A DNA stretch of 64,000 nucleotides, taken from assembly GCA_964464375.1 (NCBI GenBank), contig CAYXFU010000001.1, positions 62,001 to 126,000 on the forward strand. The letters are read 5' to 3'. The notes under the pieces are model-generated. The model was not told the origin of the DNA. It did not search any database and saw only the letters and a list, made by a program, of their open reading frames with translations. Below, in pieces: positions 18,134 to 27,998 of the stretch. How positions within the stretch are numbered: the first letter of the stretch is position 1; each line of letters begins with the position of its first letter. A program made the position numbers and the translations under genes. The stretch comes from CAIOZA01 sp964464375 (lineage in GTDB: Bacteria; Bacteroidota; Ignavibacteria; Kapaibacteriales; UBA2268).

Positions 18134-19321
18134 TTATGAAATACGAACCGGCATGAGAAGCATTAATAGTTCATCATTTTCAGGATATGGTTTAATCAAA
18201 GCTGGTCTGTTGGGCTCTGACAGTGTCATTTGAAACATTGTCGGATCTTGTGTATCTTCAATGTTAGAAATTTCTTCGGATAAGTATCTGTGGTTGAAGC
18301 CAATTACCATTGGATCGGCACTGTACTCACATGACAATGTTTCACTACCCATTGATCCCGTATCTTCATCTTCACCTATTATAGTTAACTGATTTGCTTC
18401 AAAGCTAAGTTTAACCTGATTTGATGTAGCATTTGCAAAAATAGCGGCTCTTTTAATAGCAGTCAGAGTTTCAGCCTTTGGCAGATTAGCTATTATTGTA
18501 TTGTTTTTGGGTAAAACTGATTCATAAGGTGGAAACTTTTCTTCAATTATTCTTGATATTAAAACTGTTTCACCGATGTCTAATCTAACATGAGTGATTT
18601 TCATCTGAGTCTTGATGAAAGACATTGCTACGTCATTATCAGCCTTTTTCAACTGTTCAATTGTTCTGGCTGGAATTATGACATTTAAATCGGTAGGAAA
18701 CACTCCATTTTCGGGTTTATATGTAGTTTTAACAAGTCGGTAGCTATCTGTTGAAACAGAGTTAACATAAGTTCCACAGAACTGGAAATATACACCGGTC
18801 ATTGCTGGCCTATATTCATCTTTCGAAACGGCAGAGGCTGTTCTTTCAGCAATTCTGTTAATTTGTTCTTTTTTGAACAAAGCAATAGGAGTAGTTGACT
18901 GATCTACAACTGACATGTTCTGTATCGAATCGATATCAGGTTTAACGGACTCGAATAATTCAGGTAGCACGAGATATTCATTTGGATCAATACCCTTCAT
19001 ACTGAATTTACCATTTGCAGTCTTTATCTTAATTTCAAAATTCTCTGACACTGTGAATTCAGCTGTATTATCGGGATTTAAAGCCCTAACTATGTCATTT
19101 AAACGTTTTCCAGGTAAAAGCACATGTCCATCTTCACTGCCATCAACCAGCAAGAATGACATTATTGTTAAGTCCTGATCAGTTGCAATTATTTTTAGCT
19201 CGTTTCCCTTAAGCTGAAAATTAAAATGTTCAAGAATGGGCAATGTAGATTTCTTGGGCATTGCGGGCGATGTTTTGTCCAATGCTTTATGCAAATCTGT
19301 CAGAGTTACAGAGAATTTCAT
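18134..19321 (-). CDS. dnaN: DNA polymerase III beta sliding clamp
   Basis: 395-residue ring clamp that tethers DNA polymerase to DNA. The N terminus MKFSVTLTDLHKALDK, the three topologically equal domains (PGKRLNDIVRALN and EYRPAMTGVYFQF motifs) and the C-terminal cleft segment ending LMPVRIS are all typical. The terminal MPVR motif forms the partner-peptide pocket. It is divergent from psd, with 101 bp between starts. I see no DnaA boxes or dnaA gene nearby, so this is not an obvious origin. Confidence 0.95.
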   Translation of the reverse strand: MKFSVTLTDLHKALDKTSPAMPKKSTLPILEHFNFQLKGNELKIIATDQDLTIMSFLLVDGSEDGHVLLPGKRLNDIVRALNPDNTAEFTVSENFEIKIKTANGKFSMKGIDPNEYLVLPELFESVKPDIDSIQNMSVVDQSTTPIALFKKEQINRIAERTASAVSKDEYRPAMTGVYFQFCGTYVNSVSTDSYRLVKTTYKPENGVFPTDLNVIIPARTIEQLKKADNDVAMSFIKTQMKITHVRLDIGETVLISRIIEEKFPPYESVLPKNNTIIANLPKAETLTAIKRAAIFANATSNQVKLSFEANQLTIIGEDEDTGSMGSETLSCEYSADPMVIGFNHRYLSEEISNIEDTQDPTMFQMTLSEPNRPALIKPYPENDELLMLLMPVRIS

Positions 19322-19422
19322 TTTTGTTCCTGTATTATAATTTAAAAATTCTTAATTTTATGTAGTCTAATAAGACAATTTACAAAAATGATATTTCTTT
19401 TAATAATTAAGTTTTCTACAAA

Positions 19423-20082
19423 ATGTTCACAAAATACGGAACCGATAATATAATTGTCATGCTAGCCATTAGCGCAATTTTAATAATTTCATCTTTCTTC
19501 GTTTCAAAAAGCTGGGTATCGTATCCATTAGCTGGCATTGGTATTTTATTAGCAGCCTTTACATTCTGGTTCTTTCGCGATCCACCAAGAAATATTCCCG
19601 AGAAAGCCTTAAAGGATAATTCATTCATCATTGCACCGGCTGACGGCAAGGTTGTCATGATTGTTCCAATTGATGAGAACAAGTATATTCATGGAAAGGC
19701 CACTCAATTAAGCATATTTCTTTCTCCACTAGATGTACATGTGAACAGATCACCGGTTTCCGGGAGAGTTGAATACTTCAAGTATAATCCCGGTGATTAT
19801 CTTGTTGCTTATCATCCAAAGTCATCAGAACTTAATGAGCACTCTCTAATCGGAGTCATGACTTCGCATGGCAAAGTTATGTTTAAACAAATTGTCGGAA
19901 TAATAGCAAGAAGAATCGTTTGTGTGGTTAATCAGGGTGATTCATTAACAGTTGGACAGCAGATAGGTATGATGAAATTCGGATCCCGAATGGATGTTAT
20001 GTTCGATCCTAACACTGAGATATTTGTAAAAGTTGGTGATAAAGTTATTGGTGGCGAAACTATAATAGCAAAGTTGAAATAG
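19423..20082 (+). CDS. psd: Phosphatidylserine decarboxylase proenzyme
   Basis: Makes phosphatidylethanolamine from phosphatidylserine at the inner membrane. 219 residues, the short form found in Bacteroidota and many other bacteria. Two hydrophobic segments occupy residues 8-45, then FFRDPPR, the PADGKV motif and FLSPLDVHVNRSP. The self-cleavage site is Gly187-Ser188 in KFGSRMD, whose serine becomes the pyruvoyl group. No pssA gene follows; the gene ends in a terminator and appears monocistronic. Confidence 0.9.
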   Translation: MFTKYGTDNIIVMLAISAILIISSFFVSKSWVSYPLAGIGILLAAFTFWFFRDPPRNIPEKALKDNSFIIAPADGKVVMIVPIDENKYIHGKATQLSIFLSPLDVHVNRSPVSGRVEYFKYNPGDYLVAYHPKSSELNEHSLIGVMTSHGKVMFKQIVGIIARRIVCVVNQGDSLTVGQQIGMMKFGSRMDVMFDPNTEIFVKVGDKVIGGETIIAKLK

Positions 20083-20102
20083 AATTTTTCTTATCATTTA
20101 TT

Positions 20103-20140
20103 AAAACTTCCCGAGCATAATTGACCGGGAAGTTTTTTAT
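20103..20140 (+). terminator. Bidirectional terminator between psd and the TonB receptor gene
   Basis: Perfect 11-bp stem (20103-20113 with 20126-20136), 12-nt loop, a T run on the plus strand and a shorter one on the minus strand. It separates convergent genes. Confidence 0.82.
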
Positions 20141-20146
20141 TGACGA

Positions 20147-22291
20147 CTAATTCCATTTTAGAGAAATGCCTGCATAAATATTCATAGGTAATCCTGGTTC
20201 GATAAAATATGGCATCTTACTTACTTTATCAACTTCAGGATTAATAAATGAAGAAGCGATATATTTAGTATTTAACAAATTATTAGCTCCAACAAATAAA
20301 TTAAATCCAAAGTTATTAAAACTCAGATTTTGCTCGTAGCTAAGTTTTACATTCAAGGTTGAGGAGGATGGAACTTCAATTTTATTAGCATCATCCGTGT
20401 AATATGATCCAATACCATCCATAAACACTTCAATACTCAATCCATCAATAAATTTCGGCTGATAACCTAATGTTATTCTATAGAACATTCCAGGTATCCC
20501 GGCAGCTTTATTATTTGAATAATCTGCATATTTACCAATCTTGTTTGGATCAATATGTACTGAATCAATCTTATAATCATTGTATTTACTATTCAACATT
20601 GTAAAATTGGTTTTGAGATATAATCCTGATTCAGTCATTATCTTGACTCCTGCTTCAATACCAAATCTAGATGTTTTTCCTGCAGTCATATAATATCTTC
20701 CACCAGAATAAGGTATAATATCATTTTTAATGTCAATGTAGTAAGTTGATAACTCGAAGTCTGCCAGATTTACAAATGAATTCATTTGCATTGAACTCTT
20801 ATACCCTATTTCATAAGTTTTGGATACAACCGGATCAAGTAATGGATTGATAAGATAGACAGTATCAGCGCCCAAATATGGACTCGGGTCGGTTTCATTA
20901 CCGGCTGGTACTTCTACCCCACCACCATAGCTCGCATAAAGCATACTTTCTTCATTTAGTTTAAATGATAACGCTAATTTGGGAGTATAATGTTCAAATA
21001 CTCTCTGTTGATTACTTCCTAATATTGTAAAATCCCTGGAATTATAATTAATATTGTCATATCTAATTCCAAATATGATACTAATTGAGTTTTCGAAAAC
21101 AACTTCATTCTGAAGAAAGACCCCAAAAGAATTTGCACCTTCAGCCTTATTCTGTTGCAAAATATTGCTTCTGTTAGCATCTTCAGTTAAAGAATAAAAA
21201 ATAATTGCTCCATCCTGAATTTGATCATCCATACCAAGCAGAAATGTATTTTTAGTTTTATCAGACAAATTCATTTCATTTTTAAAATGAACAGAGCCAC
21301 CAAGATGATATCTTGTGAAATCACGATAAGTGTTACGTTCGGATCTTTGAAGGTACTTTGGAGTAGCAAACAGCATAGCTGATACTGAATTTGATAAATC
21401 GAAATTATGATCTAAAGTAGCACCGATTCTGAAAATGCGATTCTCTCGTCTTTCTATTCTGCTAAGGTAAGTTTGGTTTGCTTGTTGAGCAGAACTATCG
21501 TACATTTGCTGCGTCAAGGGACCAGGTATATTTAATTTATTAATAACTCCTGTAATATGAAGTCCTAATTGAGTGGAACTAACACCTCTGATACTAAAAC
21601 TTCTAAGACTGACATTAGCCAAAGATCTTTCAGCATTTGAGTTTTGGCGCCATCCATCTGTTTCTGAATGGACATAGGATCCTTTGATCATTCCATCGCC
21701 AAGTTTACCAGCAGCATTTACATTATATTTCATGTATCCATAAGCTCCAACTGAGTAACCAGCATCGATGAAACTTTGATTTTTTTCAGGTAGAGAGAAA
21801 TAATTGATAACGCCTCCAGCAGCATTTCCCCACAATGAAGAAGAGTTTGATCTAAGAATTTCGGCTCTTTCGATAATTGACATATCGAATAAATCTAGAG
21901 ATGTTCTTCCATCAGGCTCTGTTTCTGGTATTCCGTTAAAAAGAAACTTTATTCCTCTGCTGGTACCGGCATTTGACCGATCTCCTGCACCCCTGGCACC
22001 AAATCCACGAATGGTAATTTTTACATCACTTGAACCAGATCTTGATAGTGCTAGTACACCAGGAATGTTGTTCAATGCTTCATCGATACCAGCAGATTTA
22101 TTAAATTGAAAATCTGCTTTATTGAAGGAACTAACAGCAAATGGAATCTCCAAAATTGTTTCTGGATACTTCATTCCAGTAATGATTACTTCTTTTGTTT
22201 TTGCTTCTAAAGTATCTTTCTTACTTCCATTTGCATTTAGTAAGGTAAAAGCAAAAACAATCAATATGAATAAAATGATTAATTTTTTCAT
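20147..22291 (-). CDS. TonB-dependent outer-membrane receptor
   Basis: 714 residues. A signal peptide (residues 1-20) is followed by a TonB-box-like KEVIITGMK, a plug domain (ALNNIPGVLALSRSGSSDV, then TIRGFGARG) and a 22-strand-type barrel that ends with the aromatic-rich PMNIYAGISLKWN. These receptors import iron chelates, cobalamin or other large ligands using TonB energy. GRTSLDLFDMSIIERAEILR is the usual plug end. No substrate-specific gene is beside it, so the ligand is open. Iron supply for the heme proteins in this window is one possibility. Confidence 0.87.
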   Translation of the reverse strand: MKKLIILFILIVFAFTLLNANGSKKDTLEAKTKEVIITGMKYPETILEIPFAVSSFNKADFQFNKSAGIDEALNNIPGVLALSRSGSSDVKITIRGFGARGAGDRSNAGTSRGIKFLFNGIPETEPDGRTSLDLFDMSIIERAEILRSNSSSLWGNAAGGVINYFSLPEKNQSFIDAGYSVGAYGYMKYNVNAAGKLGDGMIKGSYVHSETDGWRQNSNAERSLANVSLRSFSIRGVSSTQLGLHITGVINKLNIPGPLTQQMYDSSAQQANQTYLSRIERRENRIFRIGATLDHNFDLSNSVSAMLFATPKYLQRSERNTYRDFTRYHLGGSVHFKNEMNLSDKTKNTFLLGMDDQIQDGAIIFYSLTEDANRSNILQQNKAEGANSFGVFLQNEVVFENSISIIFGIRYDNINYNSRDFTILGSNQQRVFEHYTPKLALSFKLNEESMLYASYGGGVEVPAGNETDPSPYLGADTVYLINPLLDPVVSKTYEIGYKSSMQMNSFVNLADFELSTYYIDIKNDIIPYSGGRYYMTAGKTSRFGIEAGVKIMTESGLYLKTNFTMLNSKYNDYKIDSVHIDPNKIGKYADYSNNKAAGIPGMFYRITLGYQPKFIDGLSIEVFMDGIGSYYTDDANKIEVPSSSTLNVKLSYEQNLSFNNFGFNLFVGANNLLNTKYIASSFINPEVDKVSKMPYFIEPGLPMNIYAGISLKWN

Positions 22292-22368
22292 CTATTATCA
22301 TAAAATTAAATTGAAAAATTCTCTAGGGCTAATTTTACTCCAGAGTATTAAATACTAATTAAATCAAT

Positions 22369-22893
22369 CTAAAGAATTTGTTTAGGTGGTGGATAAGGAT
22401 TGTCAAGAAAAGCAATAAGGAGATTATCCCGGGGAGAACTAATTTCACAACTAATTAAAAATAGCAAGTGATCAAATGTAATATTTTCAGTTAAGTAATT
22501 AACTGAAAGCAAATTCAATATTTTTTCTAGACTCACAAGATAATTAGTTTTTTGATTGTGTTGATTGGCATTTAAAGATAAATTTAATTCATCTTCCCTT
22601 TTATCAAGAAAACACAAATAAATAACTGAATCTTTTGTTTCATGGTAGCTTTTTATATCATACATATTTTCATTAAATGAGAATTCATTTTTATGTTTAA
22701 AATTTAACCTTATAAGACCAGAACTGATGTCATTCTTTGAAAATTTAAGTTGAACAAGATTTTTCTCGTCTTTTAAAAGCGTCTTTCTGATATGAATGGA
22801 ATTTGAATTTAACATGAAAAGGTATAATAAAAATGTACCTGATGTTTGGAAAAGGATTAAAAGTAGAAACAATATAACTAAACTATTTTTCAA
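22369..22893 (-). CDS. Small exported or membrane-anchored protein, function unknown
   Basis: 174 residues starting at TTG, which keeps the hydrophobic N-terminal helix (residues 4-27, SLVILFLLLILFQTSGTF); the next Met is at residue 27, after the helix. The remainder is polar and Asn/Leu-rich, contains DSVIYLCFLDKREDE and ends in a Pro-rich tail (NPYPPPKQIL). No catalytic motif is seen. It lies 77 bp upstream of the TonB receptor gene on the same strand, so it may be cotranscribed with it. I do not recognise a named family; a receptor accessory role is only a guess. Confidence 0.5.
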   Translation of the reverse strand: MKNSLVILFLLLILFQTSGTFLLYLFMLNSNSIHIRKTLLKDEKNLVQLKFSKNDISSGLIRLNFKHKNEFSFNENMYDIKSYHETKDSVIYLCFLDKREDELNLSLNANQHNQKTNYLVSLEKILNLLSVNYLTENITFDHLLFLISCEISSPRDNLLIAFLDNPYPPPKQIL

Positions 22894-22977
22894 ATATTAA
22901 ATGTGACTCTGATCATTATTGAATATCTACTTAGATTTATAAATAGATGACTAATTGGTGTAACCCGAATCTAAATT

Positions 22978-23706
22978 TTATTTTTTCTGTGAATCCTGAA
23001 ATTCTTCTTTAGGCAATTCTCCAATAACTACACCTCTGACTGGAATAGAAACTCTTGGTATATCGGGATGTGTAGTCTTAAATTTAAGTTCCCCATTAAT
23101 TACACCTAAAGTTTTAGGATTGAATTTAACTTCTACTATTATTTCCCCATGAGCTTTTAAGATATCATTATCCTTTAAGTTAACTTCTGTATTTACAACA
23201 TCTATTTCAACTTCTTTAATCATAATGTCTTCATCAGTAGTGTTTGTAATTACGACTTTAGCAATATCTTCCCTACCAATAATAAGATTTGGTGCACCCA
23301 GCACTTTTGTTGGAAAGAATTTCAATGGAAAAATAACATCTGCAACTAGATAAACAATTTTTGTGTTTTCTCTCGGATCATTAGTACTAATATTTATCGC
23401 TTTAATTGTATTTCCCGGCGAAGCTGGAATATTCAAAGTAATCTGAATTGTTGCTGTATCTCCCTTTTCTAAATCCTTCTTGTCGATAGGTGCTGTTGTA
23501 CACCCACAACTGGGCTTCACAGAAGCTATATGCAGTCTATCATTACCAATATTTGTAATTTTCAGGGAGTGTGTAAGTGGAGATTGTTCTATTTTAACTT
23601 TGCCCCAATTTACTGTATCTCCGCCAACTATCTGCATCAGAGGTTGAGAAAAAATATTAAAACTTGAAATTGCAATAGCAAAAATTATTATCATTAATTT
23701 GGTCAT
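22978..23706 (-). CDS. DUF1573-domain exported protein
   Basis: 242 residues from ATG 23706, which has an AAAGGA 7 bases upstream; the frame runs on to a TTG at 23721. A signal peptide (TKLMIIIFAIAISSFNIFSQ) precedes the DUF1573 domain: VNWGKVKIEQSPLTHSLKITN, then the SCGCTT motif and NPASPGN-type loop. A second Ig-like beta domain occupies the C-terminal half. DUF1573 proteins are common, periplasmic or surface beta-sandwich proteins of Bacteroidota with no established function. Confidence 0.8.
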   Translation of the reverse strand: MTKLMIIIFAIAISSFNIFSQPLMQIVGGDTVNWGKVKIEQSPLTHSLKITNIGNDRLHIASVKPSCGCTTAPIDKKDLEKGDTATIQITLNIPASPGNTIKAINISTNDPRENTKIVYLVADVIFPLKFFPTKVLGAPNLIIGREDIAKVVITNTTDEDIMIKEVEIDVVNTEVNLKDNDILKAHGEIIVEVKFNPKTLGVINGELKFKTTHPDIPRVSIPVRGVVIGELPKEEFQDSQKK

Positions 23707-24177
23707 ATTATATCCTTTCAATTACTACTTAGTATTTCATTAAATTACTACCATTAAGAATCAAGATTAATATAGAGAAAAAGAAATAACAACATTTCTA
23801 AATGGTCTCGACGTTTCTAAATCAAATAAAGTGGGAAGAATAGACTAAAAAAGCAGAAGAAAATCTTATTTTATTAGGTAATTAACGTTTAAATTATTTG
23901 ATTTATTATTTTTTTCTCGATGCTGTTGAAAAGTTTTATATTTTTTAAAAAGAAGTATTGATCTTTTATATTAAAACGAAATGCCTTTGATTTTTTAAGA
24001 CTTAATGGAATACATTTTGAATACTTATATTGGAACTTATCTTAATTTTGATTATTATTTTCTTTTAATCTTTTGTTCAGTTCAGATTTATTTTATAATT
24101 TGCAACGATTTTTTGAACAAAATAGAACAAATTCAAAAAATTACAGGTTCATAATTGAATTCAAACAGGAATATATT
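23707..24177. other. Intergenic region between divergent DUF1573 and nuoA genes
   Basis: About 470 bp, strongly AT-rich and without a credible gene. It must hold the nuo promoter. A TATAAT at 24094-24099 and a TTTTG at 24071-24075 are present but fit neither consensus well. The frame of nuoA extends back to ATG 24073, but those extra 35 residues are polar and not conserved in kind. Confidence 0.5.
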
Positions 24178-24588
24178 ATGTTATCAGATTTTGGTGTTAT
24201 TCTTCTTTTCTTCATCATCGGCTTTATTTTTGTCGGTGTTGGTCTTGTAGCCGCTGCCTTCATTAGGCCCAATCATCCAAATCCAATCAAGAACTCTACG
24301 TATGAATGCGGTGAAATTCCGATAGGAGAACCATGGATTAGATTCAATATTCGTTTCTATGTTATCGCTTTGGTATTTCTGTTATTCGATGTAGAAGTTG
24401 TATTTTTACTTCCTTGGGCACTTGTTTTTAAACAGTTAGGCTGGTTTGCTTTTATTGAAATGATTGTATTTGTTGTTATTTTAGTAATGGGACTTGCTTA
24501 TGTATGGGGTAAAGGTGATATTGATTGGGAAAAACCGAAACCATACATTCCCAGCATAGATGATTTAGTAGTTGGTAAAAAGAAATAA
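24178..24588 (+). CDS. nuoA: NADH-quinone oxidoreductase subunit A
   Basis: 136-residue membrane subunit of respiratory complex I, with three helices. The loop YECGEIPIGEPWIRFNIRFY carries the conserved Cys of the quinone-site region, and FDVEVVFLLPWA is the family signature. ATG 24178 is chosen because an AGGAAT precedes it and the protein then starts directly with helix 1. First gene of an 11-gene operon in the order A-B-C-D-H-I-J-K-L-M-N. Confidence 0.93.
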   Translation: MLSDFGVILLFFIIGFIFVGVGLVAAAFIRPNHPNPIKNSTYECGEIPIGEPWIRFNIRFYVIALVFLLFDVEVVFLLPWALVFKQLGWFAFIEMIVFVVILVMGLAYVWGKGDIDWEKPKPYIPSIDDLVVGKKK

Positions 24589-24604
24589 TTAATCGGAGCA
24601 ATAA

Positions 24605-25144
24605 ATGGGTTTACTTAATAGATTAGACGATCCATTCGAGGGTGGTGGAATTATTCTCGGAAAAGTTGAAGATCTTTTAAATTGGGGTCGAAGTAAATCA
24701 GATTGGTATTTACACTTTGGACTTGCATGTTGTGCTATAGAATTTATGGCATTGAATGCATCTCATTTTGATTTTATGCGATTCGGAACTATACCAAGAA
24801 CAAGTCCACGTCAGGCTGATTTTATTATGATTACCGGTACTGTTACTCTCAAAATGGCAGACAGAATCAAAATTTTGTACGAACAGATGTCTGAACCTAA
24901 GTATGTTATTTCAATCGGTTCTTGTTCTAATTGTGGTGGTCCCTATTGGGAGCATGGTTATCATGTTCTTAAAGGTATAGATAGAATTATCCCTGTTGAC
25001 GTATACGTTCCCGGATGTCCTCCAAGACCTGAGGCTATGGAAGAAGGTATGATTAAACTACAGAAATTAATTAGAGAGCAAGCTTTATTCAATGGTAAAG
25101 ATCGAATTGAAGAGCTTGAAGCAAAAAAAGCCCTAAAAATATAA
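24605..25144 (+). CDS. nuoB: NADH-quinone oxidoreductase subunit B
   Basis: 179-residue subunit carrying cluster N2, the last Fe-S centre before quinone. The cysteine ligands are visible in CCAIEFM, SCSNCGGPYW and VPGCPPRPEA. A Glu/Lys-rich tail follows the core. It sits 16 bp after nuoA. Confidence 0.95.
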   Translation: MGLLNRLDDPFEGGGIILGKVEDLLNWGRSKSDWYLHFGLACCAIEFMALNASHFDFMRFGTIPRTSPRQADFIMITGTVTLKMADRIKILYEQMSEPKYVISIGSCSNCGGPYWEHGYHVLKGIDRIIPVDVYVPGCPPRPEAMEEGMIKLQKLIREQALFNGKDRIEELEAKKALKI

Positions 25145-25180
25145 TCAATTTTAGAATAAATAAAATCGGATTAAATTATT

Positions 25181-25657
25181 ATGTTAGCAAATGAAATTTA
25201 CGAAATATTGAAGAAGGAATTCGGTGATGGCATTCTTGAATTTAAAGAAGAAGCTCCGTCAGATCCTTATATTTCTGTAGAATCTTCTAAGATATTTGAT
25301 ATTTGCCATACCCTTCGCGATTCTTCAGAACTCATGTTTGACTATCTCATGTGCTTGAGTGGTCTTGACTTAGGTGACTCATTAGGCATAGTATATCATC
25401 TATATTCATTTAAACATACCCATAAAATAGTAATTAAAACAACTGTTCCTAAGGAAACACCAACTCTTCCATCGGTAATGCATTTATGGAGAACAGCTGA
25501 CTGGCATGAAAGAGAAGCATTTGATCTATATGGGATGATATTCAACGGTCATGACAATCTAATTAGAATACTTCTTCCCTATGATTGGGAAGGTTATCCA
25601 ATGAGAAAGGATTATAAAGAACCTGAAGAATATCACGGGATGCGAGTTCCTTATTAA
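25181..25657 (+). CDS. nuoC: NADH-quinone oxidoreductase subunit C
   Basis: 158-residue 30-kDa-type subunit of the peripheral arm, separate from nuoD. The signature WHEREAFDLYGMIFNGH is followed by RILLPYDWEGYPMRKDY, typical for the C-terminal half. It has no cofactor and stabilises the NuoB/NuoD interface. Confidence 0.94.
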   Translation: MLANEIYEILKKEFGDGILEFKEEAPSDPYISVESSKIFDICHTLRDSSELMFDYLMCLSGLDLGDSLGIVYHLYSFKHTHKIVIKTTVPKETPTLPSVMHLWRTADWHEREAFDLYGMIFNGHDNLIRILLPYDWEGYPMRKDYKEPEEYHGMRVPY

Positions 25658-25689
25658 TTATTAAGATATTAATTTATCACTAAATAGAA

Positions 25690-26844
25690 ATGAACGAGAC
25701 AAAAAAAATACAATTAGAGTATAGTCAGATGGAATCTGACAGAATGAGACTGAATGTTGGTCCTCAACATCCATCTACTCATGGTGTATTAAGATTAGAA
25801 GTTGAAATCGACGGTGAAATAGTAACCGAAGTTATTCCGCATATTGGATACCTTCACCGCTGTTTCGAGAAACATTGCGAAAAGATGACTTATCCTCAAG
25901 TCATTCCTTATGTTGACAGACTGGATTACATTTCAGCAATGAATAATGAATGGCCATACGTAATGGCAGTTGAAAAACTTCTCGAAATCAAAGTACCTGA
26001 AAAAGTTGAGTATATTCGGGTTATTATGGCTGAACTGAATAGAATAGCCAACCACCAGATTGCCGTTGCTACATTCGGTCTGGATGCTGGTGCATTTACT
26101 CCATTCCTTTACTTCTTCCGTGATCGTGAATACATTTTATGGATCATGGAAAAATGTTCGGGTGCCAGACTTTTATTCAACTATTTCTGGATTGGTGGTT
26201 TAGCCCATGATGTTTATCCTGGTTTTAAACAGGAAGTTCTTGACGCAATCAAACAAGTGAGAAAGACAAATGCTGAGGTTATGAACCTCTTGATATATAA
26301 TAAAATTTTCATTGACAGAACAGCTAATATTGGTATCTTACCAGCTGATGTTGCCATTAATTATGCATGTAGCGGTCCTACATTAAGAGGCTCAGGCGTA
26401 AAATGGGACTTACGAAAAGACGACACATACTCAATATATGATAGATTTGACTTTAACATTCCTGTAGGAAAAGGTGAAGTTGGTCAGCTTGGTGATTGTT
26501 GGGATAGAAATATAGTCAGAATGTATGAAATGGAAGAGAGTTGTAAGATTATCGAACAGGCTGTTGCTCAAATGCCTGATACCGGTGATGTTAAAGAAGC
26601 AATTCCAGCAAAACTGCGTCCCCCGAAAGGTGCTGAAATTTATCAGAGAGCTGAAAATCCTAAAGGTGAATTAGGTTTCTATGTAGTCAGTAATGGAACA
26701 GAAAAACCTGATAGAATTAAAGCCAGAGGTACTAGTTTTGTAAATCTTTCAGTGCTACCTGTAATCTCAAAGGGTTACATGTTCGCCGACTTAATTTTGA
26801 TTCTAGGTAGTATAGATATTGTGCTGGGCGAAGTGGACAGATAA
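25690..26844 (+). CDS. nuoD: NADH-quinone oxidoreductase subunit D
   Basis: 384-residue 49-kDa subunit that forms the quinone pocket with NuoB and is related to NiFe-hydrogenase large subunits. The start of the core, NVGPQHPSTHGVLRL, contains the conserved quinone-site His; GYLHRCFEK and the C-terminal DIVLGEVDR end are canonical. No hydrogenase-type Ni cysteines are present, as expected. Confidence 0.95.
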   Translation: MNETKKIQLEYSQMESDRMRLNVGPQHPSTHGVLRLEVEIDGEIVTEVIPHIGYLHRCFEKHCEKMTYPQVIPYVDRLDYISAMNNEWPYVMAVEKLLEIKVPEKVEYIRVIMAELNRIANHQIAVATFGLDAGAFTPFLYFFRDREYILWIMEKCSGARLLFNYFWIGGLAHDVYPGFKQEVLDAIKQVRKTNAEVMNLLIYNKIFIDRTANIGILPADVAINYACSGPTLRGSGVKWDLRKDDTYSIYDRFDFNIPVGKGEVGQLGDCWDRNIVRMYEMEESCKIIEQAVAQMPDTGDVKEAIPAKLRPPKGAEIYQRAENPKGELGFYVVSNGTEKPDRIKARGTSFVNLSVLPVISKGYMFADLILILGSIDIVLGEVDR

Positions 26845-26890
26845 TTTTTGTATAGTGAATAAAATTAAAAAATAAATTACGGTTTCGATA

Positions 26891-27943
26891 ATGGGTGAAA
26901 CAAACTTTCTTATAAAATTATTAGGGGACAATCTAATAACCATTCTGTTAATTAGTGCTTTGCCTCTTGGATTTTTGGTTGTTTATGCTCTTCTTGCTAT
27001 TCTTGGTGAGTTGAAAATTTCCGCCTGGATGCAGGAACGTGTTGGTCCTATGAGAACTGGATGGAAGGGCGTACTACAGCCTTTAGCCGAAGTAATTAAG
27101 CTTATCCAGAAAGAGGATATCACTCCTGACGCAGCAAACAAACCTTTATACAATTTAGCTCCTTATATAGTATTCACGGGTGCTTATGCAGCTTTTGCTG
27201 TCATTCCTTTCAGTGAATTTTTCGTACCATCAGGAATCAATTTAGGATTGTTCTATATTTTTGCTGTTGGTTCAATTGGAGCAATTGGAATTGTAATGGG
27301 TGGATGGGCGTCAAACAATAAGTATACATTGCTTGGAGCTATGCGTTCTGTTGCTCAGCTTATTTCTTACGAAATTCCTGGAGCTATGGCAATACTTTCA
27401 ATTGCTGTTCTTTCTTCAAGTTTGAATATGCAGGAAATAAATAAAGCTCAAACAGGCTGGTTCTGGAACTGGTTCATGTTTGGAGGTCCTGGTTCTTATG
27501 AAAAATTATGGGTAATTCCTTTTACACTTGGATTAACTTTAATTTATATGATAGCAGCTTTAGCAGAAACAAACAGAACACCATTTGATATTCCGGAAGG
27601 TGAATCGGAGCTTGTTGCTGGATACCATACTGAATATTCAGGTATGAAGTTTGCAATGTTCTTTTTTGCTGAGTATGCAAATATGTTTGTTGTAGCGGCT
27701 GTATTGGTAACAGCATTTATGGGCGGATGGAATTCACCCTTTGGATCATTTTTAAGTGGTCCGCTTTGGGGAGCTTTCTGGTTTATTGGCAAATCATTTT
27801 TTGTTATTTTTGTTCAGATATGGTTAAGATGGACATTGCCAAGGCTTAGAGTTGATCAGCTGATGTATTTAGGTTGGAAAATTCTTTTGCCGGTTTCTTT
27901 TATTTGCTTTTTGTTTGTTAGCCTTTTTAGAATGTTGAACTAA
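26891..27943 (+). CDS. nuoH: NADH-quinone oxidoreductase subunit H
   Basis: 350-residue membrane subunit with eight or more helices that links the quinone pocket to the proton channels. Conserved loops are QERVGPMRTGWKG, QPLAEVIKL, AETNRTPFDIPEGESELVAG and RWTLPRLRVDQLM. The Glu-rich funnel residues of the third are kept. Confidence 0.95.
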   Translation: MGETNFLIKLLGDNLITILLISALPLGFLVVYALLAILGELKISAWMQERVGPMRTGWKGVLQPLAEVIKLIQKEDITPDAANKPLYNLAPYIVFTGAYAAFAVIPFSEFFVPSGINLGLFYIFAVGSIGAIGIVMGGWASNNKYTLLGAMRSVAQLISYEIPGAMAILSIAVLSSSLNMQEINKAQTGWFWNWFMFGGPGSYEKLWVIPFTLGLTLIYMIAALAETNRTPFDIPEGESELVAGYHTEYSGMKFAMFFFAEYANMFVVAAVLVTAFMGGWNSPFGSFLSGPLWGAFWFIGKSFFVIFVQIWLRWTLPRLRVDQLMYLGWKILLPVSFICFLFVSLFRMLN

Positions 27944-27998
27944 ACATCATCTTTGTTTTGTAATGATGTTAGTAATTGAATGATTTTGGAGTAATAGT

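Noticed and set aside
19322..19422. Possible replication origin beside dnaN
   Set aside because: No dnaA gene and no DnaA-box sequence seen in the spacer.
24073..24177. Earlier ATG for nuoA
   Set aside because: It adds 35 polar residues before the first helix; ATG 24178 has a ribosome-binding site and a normal NuoA length.
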